From assembly GCA_023136265.1 (NCBI GenBank), contig JAGLRN010000025.1, positions 17,668 through 81,667 on the forward strand: 64,000 nt of DNA, given 5' to 3'. The notes beneath the pieces are model-generated. The model was not told the DNA's origin. It worked only from the letters and a program-made list of their open reading frames with translations, and made no database searches. Source of the stretch: Thermoplasmata archaeon (GTDB lineage Archaea; Thermoplasmatota; Thermoplasmata; RBG-16-68-12; JAGMCJ01). Shown piece after piece: positions 1 through 9,346 of this stretch (the stretch's first letter is position 1; each line of letters opens with the position of its first letter). A program made the position numbers and the translations under genes.

Positions 1-3000
1 TCTCGAAGGAAACCATGCTTGGGCTGATCTCCACGCTCTGCCCCTCGATTCCCAGGAAGTACGCGCCCTTGTCAAGCCCTCTCTTGATCTTCCAGGCCGA
101 CTGGGATTTGAGCAGCGTCTCAATCTTCCTGGCCCAGAACCTGTATTTCCCCAGGATCATGTCCAAGTGGGGGATGGCCTCAATCTTGAGCCCGTCCCAT
201 TCATCGCCCACGGGGACTGTTTCCAATCCCCTTATGTTGGCTTCGCCCTTGATCACTCTCTCAAAAGTCTCCACCGTTTCCCTGATTTCTTGAGTGTCTG
301 GAAGCACGGCAACGAGAACGGGAACGTCCGAATCCACTACCTTCTCAGACCGAGCCGTCTCGACCGCACTAGTGATCCCGTTTATAAGGGCCAGGTAGTC
401 CCTGAGCTTCTCCTCGTCATCCAGCTCTCCGACTTCGGATTTGAGGATTTCCACGCTGAGCGCAGAGAAGGCTTCGTCCCGGGTCATGCCGGGAGGCATC
501 TCTCCCTCCTCCCCCTCTGCCGTTGGTATTGACTCAGCCACCTTCTTCCAGATGTCCTCGTAACCCATTTCCTCTATTTCCTTCGTTATGTCGGAGATGA
601 GCTTTTCGGCTTCGTCCCTGGCGAGAGCGGGCTCGGGGGTTCTTCCAAGACCGAAAGCTCTGGATATCACACTGTCATCGAGAGCGCCGAGCTCTGCACC
701 CGGGAACTCACTCATGAAGAGTAGCCTCCTTACGATCTCTCGGATTCCCTCCAGTCCTTCCATGCTCCCGTTCCAATCGAGGAGGACCCCACCGTAGGTC
801 CCCTCTATCTCCTTCAGAATCTCGATTATGTAGAGCGACAGCAACCTGGGTTCATCTCCCATGACGACGGCGGCAAGGTGGACGGACTTCCCTCTCTCTA
901 CTAGGACCTTGCTCTCTCCGAAGTCGAGTTTGGAAAGACCGGTGCTTCCCTGCTGTGAGAAGGAGTCCTTCACGAAGCTCTGAACCGCCCCGATCATGGT
1001 GCTGAACTTCTTCTCGTTCAGGTCTTCCCTGTACTTCCTGGATTCGCGTACGACCAGGTTGCCCTGATTGTGTATCAGGAAGACATCCTCAACGAGATAT
1101 GTTCCGGCATTCTCGACATTCAAGTTCTCTTGGGCATATGTCTCGTAGTTCTTGTCGTCAAAGGGACGCCTGTAGGATATGCTTGCATCGATCGGTATTT
1201 CACCCGACTTTTTGGGCTTTATGCCCACATCGAGGTGCTTCTTCTCGTTGACATCCATTTCGGATATGGGTTCAAGACCCTTCACTTCGAAGTCACCGTC
1301 GAGCCTGACCTCAACATCCTTTGCTCCCAGGTTTCCTCTGTTCTCAACTTCGACACGATACCGGTTCCACGCATCCTCCTGGAACCCTTTCTTCGGCAGA
1401 CGGACATGGAGCCTGGGCCTCTTGTCCTTCAGGAACTCATCGATCTTCTCTCCGGCAGAGCTCTCGACTGCCATGATGATGCGCTCCAGCTCGTCCAGAT
1501 TCCCTTCATCTAGAATGGACCGAGCGTCGGACGTCAGTTGCGTTTCTTCTTCAACGCCCAGACCTGCTTCCTTCGCCCTGTTCACCAGAGTAACGATTTC
1601 ACTGAGGCGTTTTTCGGCCTCGGCGAGGAGAAGCTTCTTCTTGATTTCCTCAACAGGGGATTCGAGCCGCTCGAGGTAAGCCTCCATCTTGTCAATGTCG
1701 TCCGATTCGAGTACTTTCCTTGCATCCACCATGAGGCCATTGGCCTCGGTAACGTCGAAGCCGACCTCACGGGCTTTGGCCACAATGGAGGTCAGTGAAT
1801 CTACTCTCCTTTCGATCTCGCCCTTCCAGCGCTTGTTCCTCGACTTCTCAACAACTCCTCCTACGGAGGCGAGTAGGCTTGAGACCTCATCGACATCGGA
1901 AGACTGGTAGGACGATTCAGCAGACCTGAGAAGACGCTCGGCCTCGAAGACATCGAGACCTTCCTGCTTAGCTGCCTCCACAAGGAGTCTTGCTTCGCGC
2001 ATATTCTTCTCGGATTCGAGTCTCTCGATTTCCAAGCCGCCCCTGCTTATGATGTCCTTTATCCTGTCGATAATAGACGTGATTGTCGCAAACTGCCCGG
2101 TGTTAATCGCCTGCGTGGCTATCTCAAACAGCTCCTCTGCTTCATTCATCCTTATTCCAAGCTCATTGGCCTTGTCGACTATTTCCTTGGCAGCTGCAAG
2201 CTGGTCCTCCACCATTGCTATGTATTGGACTCTCGCCGAATTGGCGCTGTCCTCCGCCTCTCGAACGAGATCCCAGGCATTCTTCCAGTCTTGCTTGTCC
2301 ATGTTTTCCATAGCGTCCTGAATCAGTATCTCGGCCTCTGTGATGTCGGCTCCCGCTTTCTTCGCCTCCTCAATGGCGCCAATAGTCTGGACAACCCTGC
2401 TCTTTTCCAGTCCGACGAGGTCGGCGCCAGCGGCGTCGGAGACGTACATCAGTCTCCTGATAATTTCATCTACCCCCTCGAGCTCCGTGAGCAGGCCACT
2501 CCAGTTCTCCAGGACATCACTGTAATGCCCTTCAATCTCGCCTATTATCTCGACCATGTGAAGCGGCAGGAAGACGGGTTCGTCTCCCGCCACAACGCAG
2601 GCGAGGTACACGTGAGACCCTCTCTCGATGACGATCATACTGTTCCCGAAATCGAGCCTTTTAAGCCCTCCTTCACTTCTCGTCCTGAAGGAATCCTTGA
2701 CGAATTCCTGCACAATGGTAAGCATGCCGGAGAAGATGTCCTCATCGATGTCCTCGCGGTACTTCCTAGTTTCATGTCCTATGAGCCTCCCATCGAGGTG
2801 GACTAGGAAGACATCCTCCACCACATACGTCCCGTAGGACTTGATGGAGAGCTGTTTCGTCTCGTCGTGGCCGAAGACCTGATTATCGAAGGGCCTCTGG
2901 TACGAGACAGACATGTCGACAGGGAGATCTCCTTCTTTCTTGGGTTTGACTCCCACCTCTATAGTCTTCGTCTCATTGGGATCTATCTCCGAGATTGTCT

Positions 3001-5269
3001 CTAGACCCCTGACTTCGAAATCACCTTCGAGTTTGATGTCGATGTTCTCGGACCTGAGGTTACCCTCGTTGATTATCTCCAGAATCAGGCGGTTCCATAC
3101 GTCCGCCTCGAATCCCTTCGTAGGCATGTTGACAAATACCTTTGGATATTTGTCTTTGATGAAATCCTGAATCTTCTTTCCGGCTGACACCTCCGCTCTC
3201 CGAATAAGGTCCTTCGCCTGTACGATTTCCTGCTTCCCCAAGTACTCGTCTGCCATGCCAAGGAGCGCCTGCGCGTGTTCGATGTCGATGCCCATCGCCT
3301 TGGCTCCTGCAATCATCGTGGCTATACCCTGGCTCTTGGCTCCGAACCGCTCAATGATCTTCTCCTTCTCGGCCTCCCCCACTATGTCCCGAATCCTTCT
3401 GGAAAGCTCCATGACGGCGTCGTAATTCTCTTCGAAGAGGGCATCTCTTGCATCTTTCAGGAGGTCATTCGCATCTGAGACATCGGCCCCCATTCTCTCA
3501 ATATCATCGATTGCGAACGATGCGCCCTCCAGTTCGTCCTGAGCCTTCGTGATGATATACAACCTCTTTGCCTTCTTGGCGGAGAGTTCAACTTTTGGAA
3601 CGTAGGCCTCGATCTTCTGGAATTCCCCCCTCTCGAAGTCGGCGGACGCCTTGCGGTAGAAGGTTTCCGCTTCATCTACCTCCAGACCCAGCTTCTTCGA
3701 GTCGGTGATCATCACTTCCATTCTGAGAAGGCCGCCCTTTGCCAGGTCAACGACTCTCTCCTTCTTCGCCCTGTCAACGAGATTCCGCGCAATCTCAGCG
3801 TACTGGAGTGCTTCGTCGATATGGCCCTCCTCAAGAGCTCTGAGTCCGTTCCTAACCGTTTCTCCTGCGGCTCCGATGTTGAGGTTCTCTTTTCTGGCCT
3901 CTTCTGCCTCCTTCTTGGCCTTTTGCAGGAGGTCCCTTGCAGCGACCGTGAGGGACTCCTTCAGACTCAGCGCCATCTCTTCGATTTCCGAGAGTATCTT
4001 CTCGGCCTTGGCCAGGTCTCTTACCTGGAAGGCCTGTTTCACTTCCTCGAATAAGTCCTCGACATAGGAGATGTCGACTCCGACCTTTCGAATCTCGTCA
4101 ACGATCTCCTTGATGTCCCCCAGTCTTTTCGACGCACCGAGCATTTGGATGGGAATGTCCTCATCCGTGGCTCCGAGTTTCCTCTTCTCCTTCGTGAGCC
4201 AGATTCTAAGTTGAGACAGGTATCTGCGAGCGCGCCTATTGTCGCCCTTCTCCAGAGCTTCGCGCGCTTTCTCGGCTATGCCATCGGCCCGCGTTATGTC
4301 AACCTCGATTGACTTGATGTACTCGATCTCCTGGCACATCGATTTGAGAGCGCTCTCGATTTCATTCCGGCGCGTCGCGCGATCCGCCTGTTTCCGAGCC
4401 TCCTTCGTCAGAGCCTTCACGTCATCGAATTCCCGCTTATGGAGAGCGGTCTCGGCCTGGCGGAGAGTCTCCTCGATTTCGCCAGTGTCCGCCCCTGTAG
4501 CCCTGGACGAATGCAGGGATTCCTCCGCTTTTTCGATGAGGTCGGAGGCTCTTTTGAACCGCTTGACCTCGTTGACCTCGGTGCGGGCTAGCTTCAGATA
4601 TTCCTGGACTTCCCCATAGACAGCCCTTTCAAAGGACTCCTCGGCGCTCCTGAAGTATTCTCTGGCGACATCGATGTCTGCCCCGATTTCGTAGGCATAG
4701 TCGAGTTTTGGCTTGAAGTTCTGAATCATCACGCGGGCTCTTCTATTCCTCTTCGCCTCTGTGGCTTGCTTCTTTGCCTTCCTCACGAACTCGACGACAT
4801 CACCGTAGATGCCGCTTTCGAGAGCGATGTACGCCTTCTTGATGAGGTCGTGAGCTGTCGTGATGTCGGCACCGAGCTCTCGAGCCTTGTCGACGATGAG
4901 CTCGGCATTGAGAATCATGAGCTCTTTTTTCCTTTTCTCATTGGCCTCTCTTGACTTCCGAAGAAGGATCTTCGCCTTCCCCTCCGCCTCCTCGAAGTTC
5001 TCCTCTGACGCTATCCTTCTCACGTGGTCCAGAGCCACCTGTATGCTGGCGATCTCTGCACCGCTCTTCTTGGCGGACCTCAATGCTTTTTCCACGCTGG
5101 AGATGAGCACCAGGACTCGCTTTTTCGCTGTGACGGCTCCAGTTTCTCTTCGAGGAACCTTCTCCTTCCCCGTCTCTGTGAGGGAATGACCGCAGTAGTT
5201 GCAGAATCTGCTACCCGCTTCCAGCTTCGCCTCGCAACGGGGACATCCTATCCTCTTCTCGTCTCCCAT
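1..5269 (-). CDS. Very large zinc-ribbon / coiled-coil repeat protein with two internal copies of a ~270-aa module and an IleRS-C-terminal-like segment (3' end outside window)
   Basis: Reverse-strand translation is open from ATG at 5269 (MGDEKRIGCPRCEAKLEAGSRFCNYCGHSL...) to the window edge (...GAYFLGIEGQSVEISPSMVSFE). N-terminal CxxC...CxxC zinc ribbon, many helical repeats, two copies of GTYLVEDVFLIHNQGNLVVRESRKYRED / GTYVVEDVFLVHLDGRLIGHETRKYRED. ORF track shows only antisense ORFs here. Confidence 0.88.
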   Translation of the reverse strand, partial: MGDEKRIGCPRCEAKLEAGSRFCNYCGHSLTETGKEKVPRRETGAVTAKKRVLVLISSVEKALRSAKKSGAEIASIQVALDHVRRIASEENFEEAEGKAKILLRKSREANEKRKKELMILNAELIVDKARELGADITTAHDLIKKAYIALESGIYGDVVEFVRKAKKQATEAKRNRRARVMIQNFKPKLDYAYEIGADIDVAREYFRSAEESFERAVYGEVQEYLKLARTEVNEVKRFKRASDLIEKAEESLHSSRATGADTGEIEETLRQAETALHKREFDDVKALTKEARKQADRATRRNEIESALKSMCQEIEYIKSIEVDITRADGIAEKAREALEKGDNRRARRYLSQLRIWLTKEKRKLGATDEDIPIQMLGASKRLGDIKEIVDEIRKVGVDISYVEDLFEEVKQAFQVRDLAKAEKILSEIEEMALSLKESLTVAARDLLQKAKKEAEEARKENLNIGAAGETVRNGLRALEEGHIDEALQYAEIARNLVDRAKKERVVDLAKGGLLRMEVMITDSKKLGLEVDEAETFYRKASADFERGEFQKIEAYVPKVELSAKKAKRLYIITKAQDELEGASFAIDDIERMGADVSDANDLLKDARDALFEENYDAVMELSRRIRDIVGEAEKEKIIERFGAKSQGIATMIAGAKAMGIDIEHAQALLGMADEYLGKQEIVQAKDLIRRAEVSAGKKIQDFIKDKYPKVFVNMPTKGFEADVWNRLILEIINEGNLRSENIDIKLEGDFEVRGLETISEIDPNETKTIEVGVKPKKEGDLPVDMSVSYQRPFDNQVFGHDETKQLSIKSYGTYVVEDVFLVHLDGRLIGHETRKYREDIDEDIFSGMLTIVQEFVKDSFRTRSEGGLKRLDFGNSMIVIERGSHVYLACVVAGDEPVFLPLHMVEIIGEIEGHYSDVLENWSGLLTELEGVDEIIRRLMYVSDAAGADLVGLEKSRVVQTIGAIEEAKKAGADITEAEILIQDAMENMDKQDWKNAWDLVREAEDSANSARVQYIAMVEDQLAAAKEIVDKANELGIRMNEAEELFEIATQAINTGQFATITSIIDRIKDIISRGGLEIERLESEKNMREARLLVEAAKQEGLDVFEAERLLRSAESSYQSSDVDEVSSLLASVGGVVEKSRNKRWKGEIERRVDSLTSIVAKAREVGFDVTEANGLMVDARKVLESDDIDKMEAYLERLESPVEEIKKKLLLAEAEKRLSEIVTLVNRAKEAGLGVEEETQLTSDARSILDEGNLDELERIIMAVESSAGEKIDEFLKDKRPRLHVRLPKKGFQEDAWNRYRVEVENRGNLGAKDVEVRLDGDFEVKGLEPISEMDVNEKKHLDVGIKPKKSGEIPIDASISYRRPFDDKNYETYAQENLNVENAGTYLVEDVFLIHNQGNLVVRESRKYREDLNEKKFSTMIGAVQSFVKDSFSQQGSTGLSKLDFGESKVLVERGKSVHLAAVVMGDEPRLLSLYIIEILKEIEGTYGGVLLDWNGSMEGLEGIREIVRRLLFMSEFPGAELGALDDSVISRAFGLGRTPEPALARDEAEKLISDITKEIEEMGYEDIWKKVAESIPTAEGEEGEMPPGMTRDEAFSALSVEILKSEVGELDDEEKLRDYLALINGITSAVETARSEKVVDSDVPVLVAVLPDTQEIRETVETFERVIKGEANIRGLETVPVGDEWDGLKIEAIPHLDMILGKYRFWARKIETLLKSQSAWKIKRGLDKGAYFLGIEGQSVEISPSMVSFE

Positions 5270-5434
5270 CGAATCGCACAGCCTCTTCCTCCATAAGTTG
5301 TTGGAAGCCGTGTATAAATGTGACTGCCTTGTTATCAGACTTGATACTTCCAGGTGTTCCGAATGAAATCACTTTTTGGCAGGAGAAATGAGATCGCAGG
5401 AATGCATCTCTCGGGGCTACCGACGATTGGCAGA

Positions 5435-5456
5435 GTTAACCTTAAACAAGGTTAAC
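5435..5456. repeat. Perfect 9-bp inverted repeat GTTAACCTT-aaac-AAGGTTAAC in a divergent intergenic region
   Basis: Read directly; lies between the minus-strand giant gene and the plus-strand ribosomal operon. Confidence 0.85.
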
Positions 5457-5503
5457 CTGAATTCACTAGCTTGCGAGTGACTACTGGCCACAGTGCACAA
5501 GTG

Positions 5504-5510
5504 TTATATA
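5504..5510 (+). promoter_or_regulatory. Candidate TATA box (TTATATA) for the ribosomal protein operon
   Basis: AT-rich TATA-like heptamer in an otherwise GC-richer spacer, ~150 nt upstream of the uL3 start. Confidence 0.4.
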
Positions 5511-5658
5511 GGGCTGCTATCATCTGACTGACGCTCTGCCTTGGCCAGACGCTATGGGAGAACAAAGAACCCAGCGATATGTCCCACTCCTTTTGGGGCG
5601 TACCTGAGGCGCCACGGTCAAGGACCCAACTCGGAGCGTCGGAATCGGAGAAGCAAGA

Positions 5659-6657
5659 ATGCCGAAAAGACACAGGCCCAGACATGGCTCCATGGGGTAT
5701 TCTCCCCGCAAGCGTGCCGCGAGTGAGGTCCCGAGATTCTCATCTTGGCCCGATATTAGCGATGGCCCTAGAATCCAGGGGTTCGCAGGATACAAGGCCG
5801 GAATGACTCATGCGCTTGTCGTGGACTACAGAAAAACGAGCACGACCAGTGGCCAGGAGGTTCAGATCCCTGTCACGGTAATCGAGGTCCCTCCGATGAA
5901 GGTCGCTGCTGTACGACTATACAAGGAAACGCCTTACGGCCTCAAGACTATCACCGAGATCTGGTCCCAGAAGCTTGACAAGCAGCTCAGAAGGAGGCTC
6001 CCAGTACCGAAGAAGTATGATACTGACAAGGCGTGGAAGGAGGTTGACCCGGTCAAGGTGGACGAGGTCAGAGTGCTCGTGTACACACAGCCATATCTGG
6101 TCACAGGCGTTCCCAAGAAATCGCCTGATATCATGGAGAACAGAATCGGTGGAGGGACGATTGAGGAGAGGCTTGAGTACGCGAGGAAGATCATCGGCAA
6201 GGACATCAAGATCGAGGATTTCACCAGAGAAGGGGACGTCATTGACGTCGCAGCGGTGACAAAGGGCAAGGGCTTCGGCGGCCACCACAAGAGATGGGGA
6301 ACGAAGCTCCTCTCGCACAAGGACAGCAAGAAGCGAAGAGGCGTCGGAACGACCGGGACATTCAGACCGGGATACACGAGGCCGACTGTTCCGCAAGCTG
6401 GCCAGATTGGATACCACCAGAGGACGGAGTACAACAAGAGGGTCCTCAAGATGGGAGAGAACGGAGAGAGAATCACACCGGAAGGAGGATTCCTCTCGTA
6501 CGGCGCCGTGAGGAATGGCTACATCCTCCTTCACGGTTCGGTCCCAGGTCCGACAAAGAGACTCGTGAGACTGAGGAATGCGATAAGACCAACCGTTGCA
6601 CCCGTTGACAAGATTGATCTTGAATACATATCAACAACATCGAAGCAGGGAGCTTGA
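5659..6657 (+). CDS. rpl3: Ribosomal protein uL3
   Basis: MPKRHRPRHGSMGYSPRKRA...GFAGYKAGMTH...KGKGFGGHHKRWGTK; first gene of conserved archaeal order. Confidence 0.97.
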   Translation: MPKRHRPRHGSMGYSPRKRAASEVPRFSSWPDISDGPRIQGFAGYKAGMTHALVVDYRKTSTTSGQEVQIPVTVIEVPPMKVAAVRLYKETPYGLKTITEIWSQKLDKQLRRRLPVPKKYDTDKAWKEVDPVKVDEVRVLVYTQPYLVTGVPKKSPDIMENRIGGGTIEERLEYARKIIGKDIKIEDFTREGDVIDVAAVTKGKGFGGHHKRWGTKLLSHKDSKKRRGVGTTGTFRPGYTRPTVPQAGQIGYHQRTEYNKRVLKMGENGERITPEGGFLSYGAVRNGYILLHGSVPGPTKRLVRLRNAIRPTVAPVDKIDLEYISTTSKQGA

Positions 6658-7436
6658 TGGCGAAGAAGAAGATGAAGGACAACGAAGTGAATGTCTACTC
6701 GGTCGAGGGCAAGGTAGTCAAAACCATCGAGCTTCCAGAAGTGTTCATGACCAGCATCAGGACTGACCTCATACGGAGGGCGGTGGTCTCGGCTCAGGCC
6801 AACAGACGGCAGTCATACGGTCCGAACCCCAGGTCAGGCATGAGACATGCGGTCTCCACGTGGGGAAAGGGTCGAGGAGTCTCCCGTGTCCAGAGGATGA
6901 CAGGGCAGCGCACGGCGGCGGAATCTCCGGGTACCGTTGGCGGCAGAAAAGCGCATCCGCCAAGACCCGACCATGACTGGTCGAAGAAGATAAACAAGAA
7001 GGAGAGGATGATGGCAAGGGCATCGGCTCTCGCCGCGACAAGGGACACCGGGCTCGTGACAGGGCGCGGACACATCTTCGAGGCTGATCTGACGCTTCCA
7101 GTGGTTGTCGAGGACGACATCGAGGTCCTGAAGACGACGCAGGAAGCGACTGAGCTTCTCAGATCCGTCAAGGTCTATGATGACGTGCTCCGTGCGAGTA
7201 AGAAGAAGATCCGGGCGGGCCGCGGAAAGATGAGGGACAGGAAGTACAGACGGCCCAGGAGTGTTCTCGTTGCCCTCTCATCCAGCTCAGAATCGAGCCG
7301 CGCATTCACCAACATACCGGGCGTGGATGTCTCCTCTTCGAAGCAGTTGAACACGGAGATTCTTGCTCCTGGAGGAGAGCCGGGAAGGCTCGTTCTCTTC
7401 AGTGAGAGCGCTCTGGAGGAGTTGAGAGCATGGTAG
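6657..7436 (+). CDS. rpl4: Ribosomal protein uL4
   Basis: RRQSYGPNPRSGMRHAVSTWGKGRGVSRVQ...; ATG at 6657 overlaps the uL3 stop. Confidence 0.97.
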   Translation: MAKKKMKDNEVNVYSVEGKVVKTIELPEVFMTSIRTDLIRRAVVSAQANRRQSYGPNPRSGMRHAVSTWGKGRGVSRVQRMTGQRTAAESPGTVGGRKAHPPRPDHDWSKKINKKERMMARASALAATRDTGLVTGRGHIFEADLTLPVVVEDDIEVLKTTQEATELLRSVKVYDDVLRASKKKIRAGRGKMRDRKYRRPRSVLVALSSSSESSRAFTNIPGVDVSSSKQLNTEILAPGGEPGRLVLFSESALEELRAW

Positions 7437-7720
7437 ATGGTCGCGAGTTCGAGGTTCTCCTGCATCCCTACGTCACGGAGAAGACGATGACTGGCATCGA
7501 TGGCTCGGCGAAGCAGGACCTCAAGGATGGGAACAGGCTGGAGTTCATAGTGAAGAGATCCGCGACCAAGGGGGAAATCAAGGAGGCCTTTGAGAGTCTC
7601 TTCGAGGTCAAGGTGGAGAAGGTCAACACGAAGATAAGAAAGGATGGAAAGCACGCGATAATCAAGCTCAAAGAAGGCTATTCCGCAAAGGATGTTGGCG
7701 ATAGGATCGGGGTGTTCTAA
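7430..7720 (+). CDS. rpl23: Ribosomal protein uL23
   Basis: HPYVTEKTM...KNRLEFIVKRSATKGEIKEAFESLFEVKVEKVNT-type uL23; order. Confidence 0.96.
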   Translation: MVDGREFEVLLHPYVTEKTMTGIDGSAKQDLKDGNRLEFIVKRSATKGEIKEAFESLFEVKVEKVNTKIRKDGKHAIIKLKEGYSAKDVGDRIGVF

Positions 7721-8422
7721 ATGGGGAAGAGACTAAGGTCGCAAAGAAGGGGCAAAGGCTCCCGCACGTACTCCTCACCCAGCCACAGGCATAGGGGACC
7801 GGTTAATCTGCCCAAGCTGGATGATCTTGATGGAGTGGTCGTGGACCTCGTCCATTCCCCGGGCCACACCGCCCCGCTCGCCAAGGTTAGGTTCGGTGAG
7901 AAGGAAGTGCTCATGCTTGCCTCTGATGGCCTGCAGGTCGGTGAGACCGTTAGCATCGGGAAGGTCTCGGTAGAGCGAGGTCATATCCTCCCACTGAGTA
8001 GGATCCCGGAGAGCACTCTCGTTTTCGATGTGGAGTCCAAACCAGGAGATGGAGGGAAGTTCGCCCGCTCGGCTGGGACTGCCGCCATGATTGTCAGCCA
8101 CGGTGCGGAGACGGTCATAAGGCTCCCGTCGGGGAAGTACAGATCATTCGATCCTAAATGCAGAGCCATTGTCGGCGTCGTTGCCGGAAGTGGAAGAGGA
8201 GAGAAACCCTTCGCAAAGGCAGGTAAGAAGGTGAACGCCTACAGGAGCAAAGCGAAGGCTCCATTCAGGACGAGCGGGGTCGCGATGAATCCGGTGAACC
8301 ACCCCCACGGAGGCGGCAGCCACCAGCATGTGGGCAAGCCGAGCACTGTCTCGGCCAACGCGCCACCAGGGAGAAAGGTCGGAAGGTTGTCCCAGAAGAA
8401 GAAGAAGAAGAGGAGGAATTGA
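7721..8422 (+). CDS. rpl2: Ribosomal protein uL2
   Basis: MNPVNHPHGGGSHQHVGKPSTVSANAPPGRKVG signature. Confidence 0.97.
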   Translation: MGKRLRSQRRGKGSRTYSSPSHRHRGPVNLPKLDDLDGVVVDLVHSPGHTAPLAKVRFGEKEVLMLASDGLQVGETVSIGKVSVERGHILPLSRIPESTLVFDVESKPGDGGKFARSAGTAAMIVSHGAETVIRLPSGKYRSFDPKCRAIVGVVAGSGRGEKPFAKAGKKVNAYRSKAKAPFRTSGVAMNPVNHPHGGGSHQHVGKPSTVSANAPPGRKVGRLSQKKKKKRRN

Positions 8423-8423
8423 G

Positions 8424-8888
8424 ATGGCAAAGACAAAGACTTCAGGTTCCTCAAAAGCCGCCAGAAGGCGCTTGAGAAAGAAGAAAGGTGCTATTGAGGT
8501 TCGAAGGAAGAAGGAGTTCGCATACAGAGGATTCAGCCTTCCAGAACTGCAGGAAATGCCCTTCGACCAGTTCGTCGAGCTACTGCCAGCAAGAGCGAGA
8601 AGGACCATCACCAGAGGGCTCAACGACGAGCAGAAGACGCTCGTGGACAAGATCAGAGCAAGCGAAAAGGAAGTGCTGAGAACTCACAGAAGAGAGATAA
8701 TCATCCTCCCTGACTTCGTCGGAAAGAGGGTAGACGTCTATAACGGGAAAGAGTTCGTCAGGGTCGACATCAAACCAGAGATGATTGGCCACTATCTTGG
8801 CGAATTCGCCCTCACCCGGAAACCCGTGAAGCATTCGGGCCCGGGCGTGGGAGCTACACGATCATCCAAGTACATGCCACTGAAGTAG
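8424..8888 (+). CDS. rps19: Ribosomal protein uS19
   Basis: ATG at 8424 (MAKTKTSGSSKAARR...); ...VYNGKEFVRVDIKPEMIGHYLGEFALTRKPVKHSGPGVGATRSSKYMPLK. Confidence 0.96.
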   Translation: MAKTKTSGSSKAARRRLRKKKGAIEVRRKKEFAYRGFSLPELQEMPFDQFVELLPARARRTITRGLNDEQKTLVDKIRASEKEVLRTHRREIIILPDFVGKRVDVYNGKEFVRVDIKPEMIGHYLGEFALTRKPVKHSGPGVGATRSSKYMPLK

Positions 8889-8895
8889 GAGGAGA

Positions 8896-9345
8896 ATGAT
8901 GGGTTACACCGCAACACCGGAAGAAGAAGACATCGCGAAGGCAATCGGGAAGGAGATTCCAATATCACCGAAGAAGTCCGTGGAAGTTTGCACAGCACTA
9001 AGGGGAATGAACGTCGAGGACGCGAAGGAGCTCCTCGAGGAGGTCATCGAGAAGAGGAGAATCATCCCCTACAGAAGATACAGAAAGACGATTTCCCACA
9101 AGAAGGGCGGAGTGGCGGGAGGCTACCCAGTTCGCGTTGCCAAGGCCATACTCAAGATTCTCGAGGATGCGCAGTCGAACGCGGAGGTGAACGAGCTCGA
9201 CCCGGAGACAATGAGAATCGAGGTCATTGCTGCCCATCTCGGTCGGCGGACGGAGGGATTCAAGGCGAGAGCGCGGGGAAGGAGCACGAGTTGGAACAAG
9301 GAGACGGTCAACATCGAGGTCATACTCAGGAGCGAGGAGGATTAG
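8896..9345 (+). CDS. rpl22: Ribosomal protein uL22
   Basis: SPKKSVEVCTALRGMNVEDAKELLEEVI...; order between uS19 and uS3. Confidence 0.94.
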   Translation: MMGYTATPEEEDIAKAIGKEIPISPKKSVEVCTALRGMNVEDAKELLEEVIEKRRIIPYRRYRKTISHKKGGVAGGYPVRVAKAILKILEDAQSNAEVNELDPETMRIEVIAAHLGRRTEGFKARARGRSTSWNKETVNIEVILRSEED

Positions 9346-9346
9346 C

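Noticed and set aside
167-5189. Many plus-strand ORFs in 1-5300
   Set aside because: Antisense to the continuous minus-strand zinc-ribbon/coiled-coil gene.
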